Positions 1 to 12,932 of a DNA stretch of 64,000 bases are shown one piece after another. Below the pieces are notes generated by a model. The model searched no databases, was not told the DNA's origin, and saw only the letters and a program-made list of their open reading frames with translations. Both the position numbers and the translations under genes were made by a program. Where the stretch lies: contig BSQZ01000011.1 in the NCBI GenBank assembly GCA_033239005.1, positions 10,556,001 to 10,620,000 of the forward strand, given 5' to 3'. The DNA is from Lamellibrachia satsuma. Its lineage: Eukaryota > Annelida > Polychaeta > Sabellida > Siboglinidae. The first letter of the stretch is position 1. The number at the start of each line of letters is the position of its first letter.

Positions 1-210
1 TACGCCTTCGTTGGCAGTGCACCGCTTTATCTCTCAGATATGCTAAGAAGTATCGATTGGAACCAAGACGATCTTTCTATGCACCGAGGCATTTCTGAAA
101 TGACTGATAAATTCACCTGGCACCGACGCGCCACTCGTCTGCAACAGACCAGGGCGATCCAGGTTACTGTTGTTAAATATTTCGCTACTACTACGTGTAG
201 TTCTATTTAA
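1..210 (+). other. Open reading frame entering from the left edge
   Basis: Frame 1 is open from the first base to a TAA at 208-210, 69 codons, with mixed codons and no simple repeat. A stretch reading APLYLSDML resembles the C-terminal PxYLxDLL stretch of L2-type reverse transcriptases, but what follows does not continue that match. It may be the end of an exon or of a decayed LINE. No splice site was assigned. Very uncertain. Confidence 0.2.
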
Positions 211-1886
211 AACAGACTGTTTTAATTCACGTGTTACCGGAGTGTGTTTAAATTACCTGGAAAATGTTAGAAATATTTTAGTTGATATTCACCAGAGGTA
301 AAATGGTCTCGCTAAATTACGCCTCTTTGAAATGTGGTTTTAAAATCAAATGGATAACCTACTAACTGCACGTATCATCATCTGTATTACAGTAACACAC
401 CGCTCTTTAATTCTCCACGTGAGTCTATCAAATGAAAACTTTGTTTGGATATTTTCAGGTTTGTAAATGAAAGATTTTGATATGCTATTTTAAAATTAAC
501 GACAGCTAAGAAATCGTCATATTGCCCCCTTTTGCCACTATTATCTATTGAATATTTGGCGTTATATTTTTTTGGGTTACACAAAGAGGTAAGCAATGCA
601 CGGGGCATTTGTACATTATATCGTTTTTTTATTTTAACCCAATTTATTTTCCATCATACTATTGCATTAATCGTTTTGTTCAGTATTCTAGGGAATGTCT
701 GCCGCATCTTAAGGAGATTTTCCATATTTGGTCCAGGCATGGGTTAATATCAACTACTAATTGAATTAATTAAAATAATTAATAGCTCGTGTAGCCCTGC
801 TATTACTGGGTATTCTATGGATATGTTGGTTAATTCTAGCCAACAGTCAATAGTCAGAGATAGATCAGGTTCATGCAACAATGGGAAGGAGGTCATGGAC
901 TGGTAAAATTTGCAGGACTAGCCAGGAAACGGAAGACTGTTCATTCAAACAGTGCGAAAGACCTAGCCAATAAACAGTCCATGTGCCACTGGTAGGAATA
1001 TATTTAGGGTGGGCACCCTAACTGCCAAGTGAATCGTAATTTCATTGAATTGAATTGTAATTTTCTATATGCGTCACATTTACTATTATTAACATATTTT
1101 TTTTGCATATACTAACGAATATTCACTATATTGTTCAATTAACAAGTCGTTACATTGTACTGGATTGCTGGATTAAGACGCCAAGTTGTAATTTTTTATT
1201 TGCTTCATATCTAGTATTATTAACATAATTGCCAACTTGCAGCATCATTCCATGACAAGATTACTATACGTAATCATGGGTGGTTCTCGCAATAAGCCCC
1301 TTGGGGTTTCCAGAGAATCTCCTGAGTTACTACATCAAATTATTTATGACCATACCTGTAACAACATTGTAAATGAGTAACCAAAACTCACATTGAATCG
1401 TAGGGCCGCAACACGTCGACAACGTGCGCGACCCTCAAACCGTCGTACCACAGGATTGGAACATGCATGCATGTAGTGACTGTCTGATTACTATATTTAT
1501 TGTTTTCTACACCTGAATAATTTACTCAGTAGGAACTATAGAATATATCTCCACACTATTGAAGATATTAATCTACAGCTGGTGTTTTAATTGTTTACTT
1601 ACATATTCTGAACAACAAAAGAAACGTTACAATGTCAACATAAGGTTTTGTCAAGATATAATCAACTCGCCAAACCCTTGTCAACGCAGTATGACGTAGC
1701 TATATGGATGGTTTCGATAAAGTTTAAAATCCCGCGCAGGGCGCACGTGCTACGCACGCAACTGCCCAGTTAGTTCAGGGCCTGCGTATGCGTCGAAATT
1801 GACATTTGATGGGCGAGCATTGTTCATTCGGTCAACAGGAAGAACATTTCAAAAAAATATATACCAGATGACAGGACTTGTAGTTA
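211..1886. other. No gene recognised
   Basis: AT-rich sequence with only short open frames. The one visible structure is a diverged direct repeat of about 45 bases (about 1042-1090 and 1184-1230, sharing TTGTAATTTT and ATTATTAACATA). No coding exon could be supported. Confidence 0.5.
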
Positions 1887-3172
1887 AACATCCAAATGCC
1901 TACAGCATATATACACACGCACCCATGCTGCGCCTGTAACACAACATAAACTCAAATAATTCCTCTCGGATCTTCTGCGTTTAATTTTTTAGGACATCGC
2001 TAAACTGTTCTTTCTTTGATACGTCACAGGCCGCACCAGCGCTGGTGGAACTCTCGCGATGTCTCGACAACTATTTTTAGCTTGATGAAAAATCCGTACG
2101 AAAAAAAAGCGGGTGCCCAGGCACCTGATAGACACCACCTAGATCCGCCCATGTATTAAGTTGGTCAAAACAGTATGTGCAGAAAGCGTTATGCACGAGC
2201 GACGTCGAACGGGCGTGCGTGCATGCACATGTCCGCACTCAGCCGGATCGAGGCGCTTACCGGGAAACTCTTGAGCCGACAAGTTTCTCGGCAATCGTAT
2301 TGACCGCATTTTTAATCAGATATCCAGTATAAGAGTAGACGTTACTAATGGGCAGCGATTATGCACAACATTGTACGCCGAATCCATTTACAAGTTAGCA
2401 CATGGATTTGTATGTAATTATATAGTCACAGTTTGTTTAAGCTGAACCAGTCGAAGTTACTATGGGACTGATATGAACGTCCTTTACGTTCTATATTTGG
2501 GTAACTGGGTTATGCATCCAATTTTGGACAAGGACGACCAAGAACACGCACAAACACGCTTTGTCCAGGGTGTGATTTTCCCTTCTCCCTACTTGTGTAA
2601 TCTTGTTATCAAATCTGACATATAGTCTTTGAAGCGAGGCAATTGCATTGTGGCATCGAAAATTGGTCGACCACCTTTAGGGGACCACTGTTGATAGCTC
2701 GTGCAAAGGTCCCCGTTGAACCGTTTAACTCCAGCAAACAACACCAGCATTTGAATGCCTTCAACTCAACAGTGGTTGTTGATTATCCTGCTGCTGGGTA
2801 TTATATTCTATGTACATATGTATATCTACTTGTCTCCCTCAAAGTGATGCCCAGGGTATTTGGTGTGATAAAGAGTTCAAACGCAACTCTCAGCGTATCC
2901 CCAATTTTTTTTAATGGTACAATTTTGGATAATGAAATAACTACAATATAACAAAACATATCGTGTTCTATAAAATGAATCATGTTTCTCAACATAAATG
3001 GAGTTGTTAAGGAGAAACCAACAGCAATCATTAGAGATTATAATTTGTTTTAATGTCAAATATATCATGTTTGACCCGGTTTGGTTTATCAATTTATATC
3101 TGCAAATAATAATGCAATATACGTAATAACCATTAATGTTTCCCCAAAAAATACACAACGTTGCAACCAATG
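1887..3172. repeat. Unclassified dispersed repeat R, copy 1, left half
   Basis: This stretch aligns by eye with 8176-9690 and in part with 24478-25600. Shared landmarks are CTACAGCATATACACACACG near the start, a CGCACCAGCGCTGGTGGAAC stretch, and TGGGTAACTGGGTTATGC further on. Copies 1 and 3 carry about 50 bases (near 2117-2170 and 24690-24745) that copy 2 lacks, so copy 2 has a deletion. Copy 1 also lacks a block present at about 8810-9070. No coding capacity is visible and no terminal inverted repeats were found, so the class is unknown. Confidence 0.7.
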
Positions 3173-3505
3173 ATTTGCCTTCCCGGTCATTTTGACCTTT
3201 TGTTGCGTCAGGATGAGAGCTAAGACACTGTTGGGTGATTATCGAGCCTGTCTTGAACAGACTGACTGACAAGTTGTTTGACCGACGTTCGATATGACAC
3301 CAATACCGTCTTCTTTAAAATACGTTAAACAACAAAGTATGTAAAATCTGTTAGAACTGAAGGTATTATATTCTACTAATCACGACTCGAAAGCGTAATT
3401 GGTTTAATTCATGCTGTCAGTTACTGAGTAGACAAGCTTCCCTTTGAGAAAGGTGCTTTCAACATGGTCAGAGAGAAAATCATGCGCCTGGTAGAAGAAT
3501 GGATG

Positions 3506-3765
<260 letters not shown>

Positions 3766-3779
3766 ATAGGAGGAAAAAA

Positions 3780-4510
3780 AAATGTATGGAATCTTCGGTA
3801 TACAGATCATGTCACCTTGATAGCAACATCAAACGAAGAATTGTAACAAAATAGCAAGTGCAGTGAGACATAATGTGAGTTTCGGCCTGAAAATTTATGA
3901 AACGAATGCAAATGTAATGACCCTGAATGGAATAGGCCCAGTACGGGTTGACCTGGTGCCAAAGTTCAAATACCTTGTCTCAATGATTAACATGAAAAAC
4001 ACAACATCAGAAGAAATTAGAGTCAAACTGGCTACAGCGAAAAGCATTACAAGCGACCTCGTTGACATCTGGTAAGACGACGACATAAGTATAAGCTTAA
4101 GGAAGAGATGTGTGTACTCACTTGGCAGTGAGTCTTGGACACTCAAGAGAGAGGACGTGAATCGTATACATGCTTTCGAGATATGGGTATGGTGCAGGAT
4201 GCTCAGGATAAGCTGGACACAGAGAAAGACAAACATCTGGGTCTGGGGAAAAGTAGGGGTTGTGGAAGAAGAAGTTCTACTTTGTTGGATTAAGAGAAGA
4301 GAGCTTGGCAAATATGGCCATTGGAAAAGGAGACCAGATATCCTGGTACTTACCAGCATAGAAAGAGAACTACCTGAAAAAAAAACAAAGAGGTAGAGGA
4401 AAGATGGGCTGGATTGACAACATCACGTATTGGACCGGTGGACTCGGAGTGGTTGGAGAAATTGCAAAGAGACGCCAACGGCCTACACAAGAAGAAGCTA
4501 CCGAGTATTA
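3780..4510 (+). pseudogene. Non-LTR reverse transcriptase C-terminal remnant
   Basis: The plus strand keeps the end of a non-LTR reverse transcriptase in several frames. Near 3800 the catalytic YADD region reads RYTDHVTLIATSNEEL, so both the second and the last active-site positions are changed. At 3863-4075 is the stretch before the thumb, ending in VKLATAKSI. At 4112-4396 is the Trp-rich segment GSESWTLKREDVNRIHAFEI, and near 4396-4450 a basic tail (RGRGKMGWIDNI). Stops and frameshifts separate the parts, so it is dead. The clade is uncertain. Everything before the YADD box is missing; the (TG)n repeat sits at the truncation. Confidence 0.75.
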
Positions 4511-6041
4511 GTTAAGTTTGTCTCCTAATAGGGCGACCTTGCTATTCTGTAATAAAATTCAGCTATACAGTTGCGGGCGGGCAAGTTCGGTTTTGTATAC
4601 GTTAGCAACGAAGTTAACGACAAGAATGGACACCTCCTTTATACTATAATTATGGACATACACACCACTGACAAGGTTGCCGAAGAATCGGTCGGCTTAT
4701 GAGTTTCTCTGTGTGCAACTTGACCCGATTTTGGTCGGTGCATGTGCACTTAAGGTATACGGAGATTCATAAAGTCATCAGCTAAACAAGGCGTGTTAAT
4801 ATTTGCACCGGAGTGGCAGGTAAATTAGTGAAACAATTTCTTAAATAACCAACTGGAGGAAAGTTTCATTGATACGTTAGATGACAATTGTTGGTGCAAA
4901 TGGTGGACAAACTAACACGAGGTTACACCGTCCTAGACCTGTTTTTGCATTTTCAATCGTAGCTGCACATCATTTTTATTCTGTTCAAATAAACTTTTGT
5001 GACGTTTAAATCTCCGAGTAATATACAATTCAATATTGCGAGGTCGAATCCCCCAAACGTAGTGTTTTGGCCAGGAAATCAATACCTACAAACAGAGAGA
5101 TGCCAAGTTGCTCCAAGTGACCAGGAGTAATATATATCGGTACTACAAATAGCAAAACAAAGCAATATATTCTGGTTAAAGGGGTACAATAATAATTGTA
5201 AGGCAGGTGTAGAGATCTAGGGTGTTCATATATGCAAATGTTTTGCTGAATGAGGTAAAACTAAACAATAAAAACTACCGTGTCAGAAACAGGTAAGAAC
5301 AAATGGCAAAAAAAAATTTTAATATATCCAAAAAGAGAGCCTAACATTTCATGCTTACAGGAATACATTGGCCCAATCATTATTTCGTTAAGATAGGATT
5401 TTGATTATTTGGCCTTAAATTTGACCTATCGGGGTACATATATTTCACATACTGGATACTTTTATAACCAGCTTTGTTTATAGATCAACCACGATGCGAT
5501 AGTGTCAAAAATAAAATGTTTACTTTTTAACCCCAAATTTACACCTTTCTCTTTAATTAGCAATATTTGTCATTGGTGGAATCATGTTTGTCATTTGTGA
5601 TATTACGGGTAATAGTTTTAATGTCAAGATGTGATGTTCTCGCAATGACTGCACGGCGGATTTCATGAACGGAAGTGATTTCAACCCAATGGCCTACAGT
5701 CGATAATAGTTCTCACGTAACCAGCCTCATGACAAACACACACAGAGGACACTTTGTGACTGTTGGTATGTTGCTCAATACGGTAGTTTGAACTATCTTG
5801 ACAAAAATAGCTTTGCACTGTTTATTTCCATGTTCAACCCTAATGCTACTCCACTAACGGTGGTCAAAGCGGTTACGCGAGACTTACTTCCTAGATAATG
5901 AATACTGAGTTGAAATTCTCACGAACAAGTCTACTGGGGGTGAAGTGTAAAGCGTTTTGATTTGTCACAGAAAATAAAACAATACAAACGTTATAAGAAT
6001 TTAAGCAGAGCGATTCGGTTTGACACAGAGAACAAGAAATG

Positions 6042-7200
6042 TGCGAAATACGTACAGTATACACAAGGATAGTCGGCTTTAAGTAATTGTGTGCATGTTT
6101 CCATTACCTTCTTGTTTGGCAGATGTCCTAGGGGTGATTGGGACGTAGTTATACAACACATTCAAGTCGAAACAAACACGTAACCGGACACGACGATGTT
6201 ATATTGTTCATATTAGTTGATCTGGTTGAGCGGACTTGCTTTGGGTCTACATGCAAGCGAGCTCAGACATGTACATACTGCATATATTCAGATATGATAC
6301 TCCTTCAGACGTCTCTCGTTCGTAATGTTTTCCGTATGTGCGGCTTAAGCCAACTTACATGTGGTGTCAACTTTATAATATTAATTTATGCGTTTTCCCT
6401 AGTATCATTTCAAATTTAGTATCCACTGCAACATGCTAGCTAGTTTGTGAAAAAAAATGTATGTAGTTTTTGTGAAATCATCAGACAAACTATTAAAGTA
6501 TCAATGTTTGGTCAAAAATTAATTGAAGTAAAAATGGAAACACTGAAACTCACGAATGTCACCCTTTGTTTTATAGACAGTTGTATACTGAGGTTTACTG
6601 GAGTTTATTTGATTCTAATTAATTCTCCAAGTTAAATGCCCCATTTCAAACACTCCTGCACAGTTTTTGCATTGTCTAGTCGTCATTCAATCTAACGGGG
6701 TCAGTGTTTCCTCTTGAAACAATGCAAGTAGTCATTGGTGCACTTACGACAAGCCGCCAGTTCCGTAGGCCAACGTAAATTGGCGTAAGCTGTACACGCA
6801 GAACATGTTATGCACGAAGAAACACGTCGACTGAGGTATCGTACGTATTAAGTTCATACATGCTTGCATGCACGTGTACCCGCACATAGCCGGAGCCGCC
6901 GAGTTTCCAGGCAATCATATTGCTAGCATGTGTTGATCAGATCTCTATCATAGGTGTAAACACTACTTTTGGGCAGCAACAATGCACAACACTATACCGT
7001 CGAATCCACGTAGACCAGACAAGCTGGAACTTGGATTTCTTGTAGAACTATTATATTAAATGTCAGCCGTCGAGTACGATTCAGTCCGCAAAGGTGCTAT
7101 TTAAAATTTGTTTCACACGTCTTAAATTCAAATAAAAACTGGGGACTATGTTCTATGTTTTTGCAGTTGGTTGGCATTCGAATGAAATTTCCATAGAGAT
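6042..7200. repeat. Unclassified dispersed repeat R, copy 1, right half
   Basis: Aligns by eye with 9690-10912. Shared landmarks are TAATTGTGTGCATGTTTCCA, CACGTAACCGGACACGACG, GCTTAAGCCAACTTACATG and TTGATCAGATCTCTATCATA. The alignment ends near GGTTGGCATTCGA at 7185. The 93-codon frame at 6138-6419 has a diverged partner at 9872-10072, but reading frame is not preserved, so it is not treated as a gene. Confidence 0.7.
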
Positions 7201-8249
7201 AGATATAGACTAGAGAGGGTATTGTCTATATTTACGTAATGGCGTAAACGTGCAAATGCGGAGGACATCTTTTTTCATTAAAGCATCGTTCCAACTGAGA
7301 TGGCTCAAATAATGTTCTCGTTTTCGTGTGCTATCTGTATGAGAACGTACATGTGTATCTGAAAATATAAATATATAAGTACATATGGCATATTTTAAAT
7401 ACATCCAAACCAATTATAGAATACGTAATTTCGTAGTTTTGTTTTCCCATTAAATTTTATCGTTTAGCGCGCTAAGCATTGTGTAGTTAAACATCCAAAT
7501 GTCTACAGCATATACACACACGCACCCATGCTGCGCCTGTAACACAACATAAACTCAAATAATTCCGCACATAGCCGGAGCCGCCGAGTTTCCAGGCAAT
7601 CATATTGCTAGCATGTGTTGATCAGATCTCTATCATAGGTGTAAACACTACTTTTGGGCAGCAACAATGCACAACACTATACCGTCGAATCCACGTAGAC
7701 CAGACAAGCTGGAACTTGGATTTCTTGTAGAACTATTATATTAAATGTCAGCCGTCGAGTACGATTCAGTCCGCAAAGGTGCTATTTAAAATTTGTTTCA
7801 CACGTCTTAAATTCAAATAAAAACTGGGGACTATGTTCTATGTTTTTGCAGTTGGTTGGCATTCGAATGAAATTTCCATAGAGATAGATATAGACTAGAG
7901 AGGGTATTGTCTATATTTACGTAATGGCGTAAACGTGCAAATGCGGAGGACATCTTTTTTCATTAAAGCATCGTTCCAACTGAGATGGCTCAAATAATGT
8001 TCTCGTTTTCGTGTGCTATCTGTATGAGAACGTACATGTGTATCTGAAAATATAAATATATAAGTACATATGGCATATTTTAAATACATCCAAACCAATT
8101 ATAGAATACGTAATTTCGTAGTTTTGTTTTCCCATTAAATTTTATCGTTTAGCGCGCTAAGCATTGTGTAGTTAAACATCCAAATGTCTACAGCATATAC
8201 ACACACGCACCCATGCTGCGCCTGTAACACAACATAAACTCAAATAATT
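6880..8249. repeat. Perfect 685-bp tandem duplication
   Basis: Bases 6880-7564 are repeated as 7565-8249 with no difference seen; even the 67-codon minus-strand frames at 7210-7413 and 7895-8098 are identical. The unit covers the end of repeat R copy 1, a spacer (about 7200-7490) and the start of repeat R copy 2. The break points share only CC, so it looks like a recent unequal or microhomology event. An assembly artefact is the main alternative. Confidence 0.9.
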
Positions 8250-10912
8250 CCTCTCGGATCTTCTGCGTTTAATTTTTAGGACATCGCTAAACTGTTCTTT
8301 CTTTGATACGTCACAGGCCGCACCAGCGCTGGTGGAACTCTCGCGATGTCTCGACAACTATTTTTAGCTTGATGAAAAATCCGTACGAAATAAAAGCGGG
8401 TGCCCACAATATGTGCAGAAAGCGTTATGCACGAGCGACGTCGAACGGGCGTGCGTGCATGCACATGTCCGCACTCAGCCGGATCGAGACGCTAACCGGG
8501 AAACTCTTGAGCCGACGAGTTTCTCGGCAATCGTATTGACCGTATTTTTGATCAGATATCCAGCATAAGAGTAGACGTTACTAATGGGCAGCAATTATGC
8601 ACAACGTTGTACCGCCGAATCCATTTACAAGTTAGCACCTGGATTTGAATGTAATTATATAATCACAGTTTGTTTAAGCTGAACCAGTCGAAGTTGATAT
8701 GGTACTGATATGAACGTCCCTTCACGCTCTATATTTGGGTAACTGGGTTATGCACCCAATTTTGGACAAGGACTATCAAGAACACGCACAAACACGAGTT
8801 CGCTTTGTCCAGGGTATGTGGACGACGACGATAAAGTTGTGTTACGACAAGAACACCCACAAGCACGAGCTATGCCCGGGGTATGTGGTTGAAATGCTGT
8901 ACATTATTAGAAGTGATAGTTTTCTAGCGTGTGGGGGATAATCATATATTAAAAGGATCATTAAAAGGGGACCTCTTTCCACACGCTCGCGTGCACGCGG
9001 CAAATATTCTGGTGGTCACATTATCTTGGACAATCGACGTCAATACCGACTCCCAGACACCTCTAATAATGTGACATTTTCCCTTCTCCCTACTTGTGTA
9101 ATCTTGTCAAATCTGACGTATGATCTTTGAAGCGAGGCAATGTCACTGTGGCATCGAAAACTGGCCTCCCACCTTTAGGGAAACATTATTGATAGCTCAT
9201 GCAAAAGTCCCCGTTGAACCGTTTAACTCCAGCAATCAACACCAGCATATGAATGCCTTCAACTCAACAGTGGTTGTTGATTATCCTGGTGCTGGGTATT
9301 ATATTATATGTACATATGATTGGTCTCTCTACTTGTCTCCCTCAAAGTGATGTCCAGGGTATTTGGTGTGATAAAGAGTTCAAACGCAACTCTCAGCGTT
9401 TCCCAGTTTCTGTCAAGTGCATTTTTTTTTAAATAGTAAAATTTTGGATCACAAAATAACTACAACGTAACAAAACATATCGTGTTCTACAAAATGAATC
9501 ATGTTTCTCAACATAAATGGAGTTGTTAAGGAGAAACCAACAATAATCATTAGAGATTATAATTTGTATTAATGTCAGTTACGTCATGTTTGACCCGGTT
9601 TGGGTTATCAATTTATATCTGCAAATAATAATACAATATATGTAATAACTATAATTTTTTCAAAAACAAATATACAACGTTGCAACCAATGCGCGGAATA
9701 AGTACAGTACAGCATTTATGCAAATAATAATTAGCATTCACATGGATAATCGGCTATGAGTAATTGTGTGCATGTTTCCATACCTTCTTGTTTGGCAGAT
9801 GTCCCCGGAGTCATCGGGACGTAGTTATACAATACATTCAAGTCGAAACAAACACGTAACCGGACACGACGATGTTATATTGTTCATATCTGGCTGAGCG
9901 GACTTGCTTTGGGTCTACATGCGAGCGGGCTCAGACATGTACATGCTGCATACATTCAGATGTGACACTCCTTCAGACGTCTCTCGTTCGTAATGTATTC
10001 TCTATGTGCGGCTTAAGCCAACTTACATGTGGTGTCAACTTTATAATATTAATTTTTGCGATTGTTCGCTAGTCTCATTTCAAATGATTTTTTAATCAAA
10101 CATGCTAGCTCGTTTGTGCAACTTTTGTATGTCGTTTTTGTGAAATCATCAGACAAACTGTTAAATTACTTAATGTTTGGTCAAACATTAATTGAAGTGG
10201 AAATGGAAACGCTGAAAACTCGCGAATTTTACCCTTTGTTGTATACACAGGTAGATACTGAGGTTTATTGGAGTTTATTCGATTTTATATAATTTTATAA
10301 CTGTTAAGTTAATTGTAATGTAATTAATTAATTCTCCCAGTTAAACACTTCTGCACAGTGTTTGCACTGACTAGTCGTCAATCAATCTAAACGGTTGAAT
10401 GTTTTCTCTTGAAACAATGCAAGTAGTCATTGGCGCAGTTACGACAAACAACCAGTTCCGTAGACCGACATAAATTAATAAACAGTTGACATATCATGTA
10501 AGTTGGCGTAAGCAGTACGCGCATAACTCGTTATGCATGAAGAAATACGTCGACTGGAGTATCGTACGCATTAATTTCATACATTCTTGCGTGCACGTGT
10601 ACCCGCACACAGCCGGAGCCGACGAGTTTCCAGACAATCATATTGATTGCATGTGTTGATCAGATCTCTATCATAGGTGTAAACACTACTTTTGGGAAGC
10701 AACAATGCACAACACTATACCATCGAATCCACGTCGGCCCGTCAAGCTGGAACTTGGATTTCTTGTATAACTATTATACTAAATGTCAGCCGTCGAGTAC
10801 GGTGCACTCCGCACAGGTGCTATTTAAGATTTATTTCACACGTCTTAAATTCAAATAAACGTTGGGGACTATGTTCTATGTCGTCGCATTTGGTTGGCAT
10901 TCGACTCAAACT
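8168..10912. repeat. Unclassified dispersed repeat R, copy 2 (most complete)
   Basis: About 2.74 kb, the uninterrupted version of the repeat seen split at 1887-7200. It starts near TGTAGTTAAACATCCAAATG and ends near GGTTGGCATTCGACTC. Stop codons break every frame; the longest are about 60-96 codons and are not shared between copies. With no protein and no inverted ends, a non-autonomous element or a large satellite-like unit are both possible. Confidence 0.7.
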
Positions 10913-11569
10913 TCCGTTTGTTGTTATATACCTTCGTCATGATATAACGTACGCAGCGGAGAATGGCAAAGGGGAGCCGTGACGTGAGGCTGGAGATCAC
11001 TAAACTGATGCGAAAGAAAGCGGAGAAAATCGACCGACGATACGTTTCAAACGTATATAGTTTATTTTTACGGTATAGAAAGCATGGATACACGTGAACC
11101 CAGCATATAGTGCCAACCGACAGTGGAGTCGGGTGGCTTGACTTTGTCATAGCACGCGCCAGTTCGTACGCGATGGCCACGTTTAGCATCGTATTGAACG
11201 CGTATTGAACCCGTGTATAATAAATAGCCATAATTGTCCTAACGTCAAGTACGTTCCAGCCCGGTTACTTCATGGTCTTGTGTGCGCTATGTATATATGG
11301 CCTGATGGCGAGTAACTCCGTCAATATAATAATAATAATATACAAAATACTGCTATTGCGCTAAGATCTTCGGGAGACCCAAGCTCGGCAGCGCACCAAA
11401 ACAAAAAGTATTAAGCAGTTCTTAATCGATAAGCAGTTCATGTTGTAAATAGTTGGATTGGTACGCTGCCGAGCTATGGAGGATAAGCAAACTTAAACAG
11501 GTGGGCTTTTTGTTTACGGTGACATGTTGTTATATTTCCTACATACTTAACACTAACAGGGAGTGAGTT
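10913..11569. other. No gene recognised
   Basis: Unique-looking sequence between repeat R copy 2 and an L2-like LINE. A 120-codon minus-strand frame (10869-11231) overlaps the end of the repeat and resembles nothing known to me. A short (ATA)n run lies near 11325-11342. Confidence 0.4.
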
Positions 11570-12540
11570 TCATAGAGTCGATGCAGCAACTGAAAAAGCT
11601 CTAGTTCCGACATTTGCCTTAACACTGGGAACAAAAAGTAGAATAGAATTAAATGATCGAAGCTGTCTGGGCTGTCTTGCAGGAGTGAACAGTGAATGTA
11701 AATGTGCTGGTTGCTTGGATGAAAGTGCTTGATAGATAACTGTACAAATCTTAAAAATAATGCGATATCGGACAGGAAGCCAATGCAATGATATAAGAAG
11801 TGGTAATGAGTGCCAAACCATTTTGCACACGTTGAAGTTTCAAGATGACCTTGTGAGCACTATTATGATAAAGGGAATTGCAATAGTCAAGTATACTGCT
11901 AACAAGAGCAGTTGCAATAGTTTTGGTGACAGCAAAACACATAGACCGGCGAATACGACGAAGGTCACGAATATGATAAAAGCAGCAACGACAAGTTTGT
12001 GAAATTTGCTGTCTAAATTTCTTATTATTATCAAAGGTGACTCCAAAATTCCAAGCTGAGATGGCCGGTGTGAAATTTTGGCTCATCATAGGTGTTGGGA
12101 AAAAACAATCAAGTTTAACGCGCTGCTTTTATGTACTAATAATAAGAAACTCTGTTTATTTGCATTTATCTTTAATTTGCTGTTAGTCATCCAGTGGAAT
12201 ACATTCTGGAGACAATCCCTGAGTTGGTTTAAGTAACAATTTGTATCCGGAGTAGCCAAGGAAAGGTAAATATGTGTATCATCTGCATATAGGTGGTGGT
12301 CTAAGTTATGGGTTTGAATGACTGAGCTGAATGTAGTAGTGAAAAGAGTAAAAAGTAATGGTCCAAGAACAGAACCCCGAGGAACACCACACGAAGTGGG
12401 TAGTGCCGCTGAAAAGTAATTAGCTATCTTCACTCTTTGATATCTATCAATTAAGTATGCTGAAAACCAGCTAAGGGTTGTGTAGATATGCCATACTACA
12501 AGCGCGTAATGAGTATGTTATGGTCAATAGTATCCAAAAG
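11570..12540 (-). pseudogene. L2-like LINE reverse transcriptase fragment
   Basis: Reading right to left on the minus strand: GVPRGSVLGPLLFTLFTTTF (motif B) and YADDTHIYL (motif C) at 12086-12433; the LGVTFD-like segment, SSILDYCNSLYH and LQRVQNGLA at 11751-12089; then HWLPVRYRIIFKICTVIYQAL and the RAFSVAA tail at 11570-11830. This order and the LHWLPV box are typical of L2/Rex-like non-LTR elements. The frame shifts at least twice, and the endonuclease and the start of the reverse transcriptase are absent, so it is a 5'-truncated dead copy. Confidence 0.85.
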
Positions 12541-12779
12541 GAGCAAATAAATCAAGCCAGGTAAGCGGCGTTACTTTACCTTTGTCCATATTTAGAGTGA
12601 CATCATTGTATACTTTGAAAAGAGCAGTCTCTGTATAATGAAACTGTTCGTTAATCTGTGGTTCAACTTCAAACAATAATAATTATGGTGGCATTTTTTT
12701 ATTCTACTATATGGTTATTTTACCTGAAAAAAATCGACGTTGTGTAACACTGACATTTGGTCGAAGGCTGCAGTGAAAT

Positions 12780-12932
12780 TTAGAGGGCATGCTTTATCCA
12801 GACCACATCTTGGGGCACCTCGGCCGATTCCCCGCACAAGACGACCAACTTGACATAACTTGTGTCGAGCCAGCCATTCGACGCCATGAAATCGTCATGG
12901 CCCATTTCCATCGACAGCATTTTGGCTTTCTC
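12780..12932 (-). pseudogene. Tigger/pogo-type transposase fragment (CENP-B HTH)
   Basis: After an acceptor-like TGTTTTAG the minus strand reads EKAKMLSMEMG, then FMASNGWLD, then CGESAEVPQDVVW, before a TAA at 12780-12782. This is the second helix-turn-helix of CENP-B and Tigger/pogo transposases (usual pattern FxASxGWLxxFKxRxxI, then SGESASVxxExV). The F-x-x-R part between the two conserved boxes is altered. Only about 50 codons remain, with no DDE domain nearby. It is a remnant of a Tc1/mariner-superfamily element or, less likely, an exon of a domesticated CENP-B-like gene. Confidence 0.6.

Noticed and set aside
5030..5110. tRNA-like GAGGTCGAATCCCCC
   Set aside because: The T-arm does not pair properly and no D, anticodon or acceptor stems could be built around it.
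7210..8098. Two identical 67-codon minus-strand frames
   Set aside because: Identity is explained by the perfect 685-bp tandem duplication; no start context, homology or conservation in the diverged copy at 10.9 kb.
8168..10912. Helitron interpretation of repeat R
   Set aside because: No convincing TC start, CTRR end or 3' hairpin could be fixed from the copies present.
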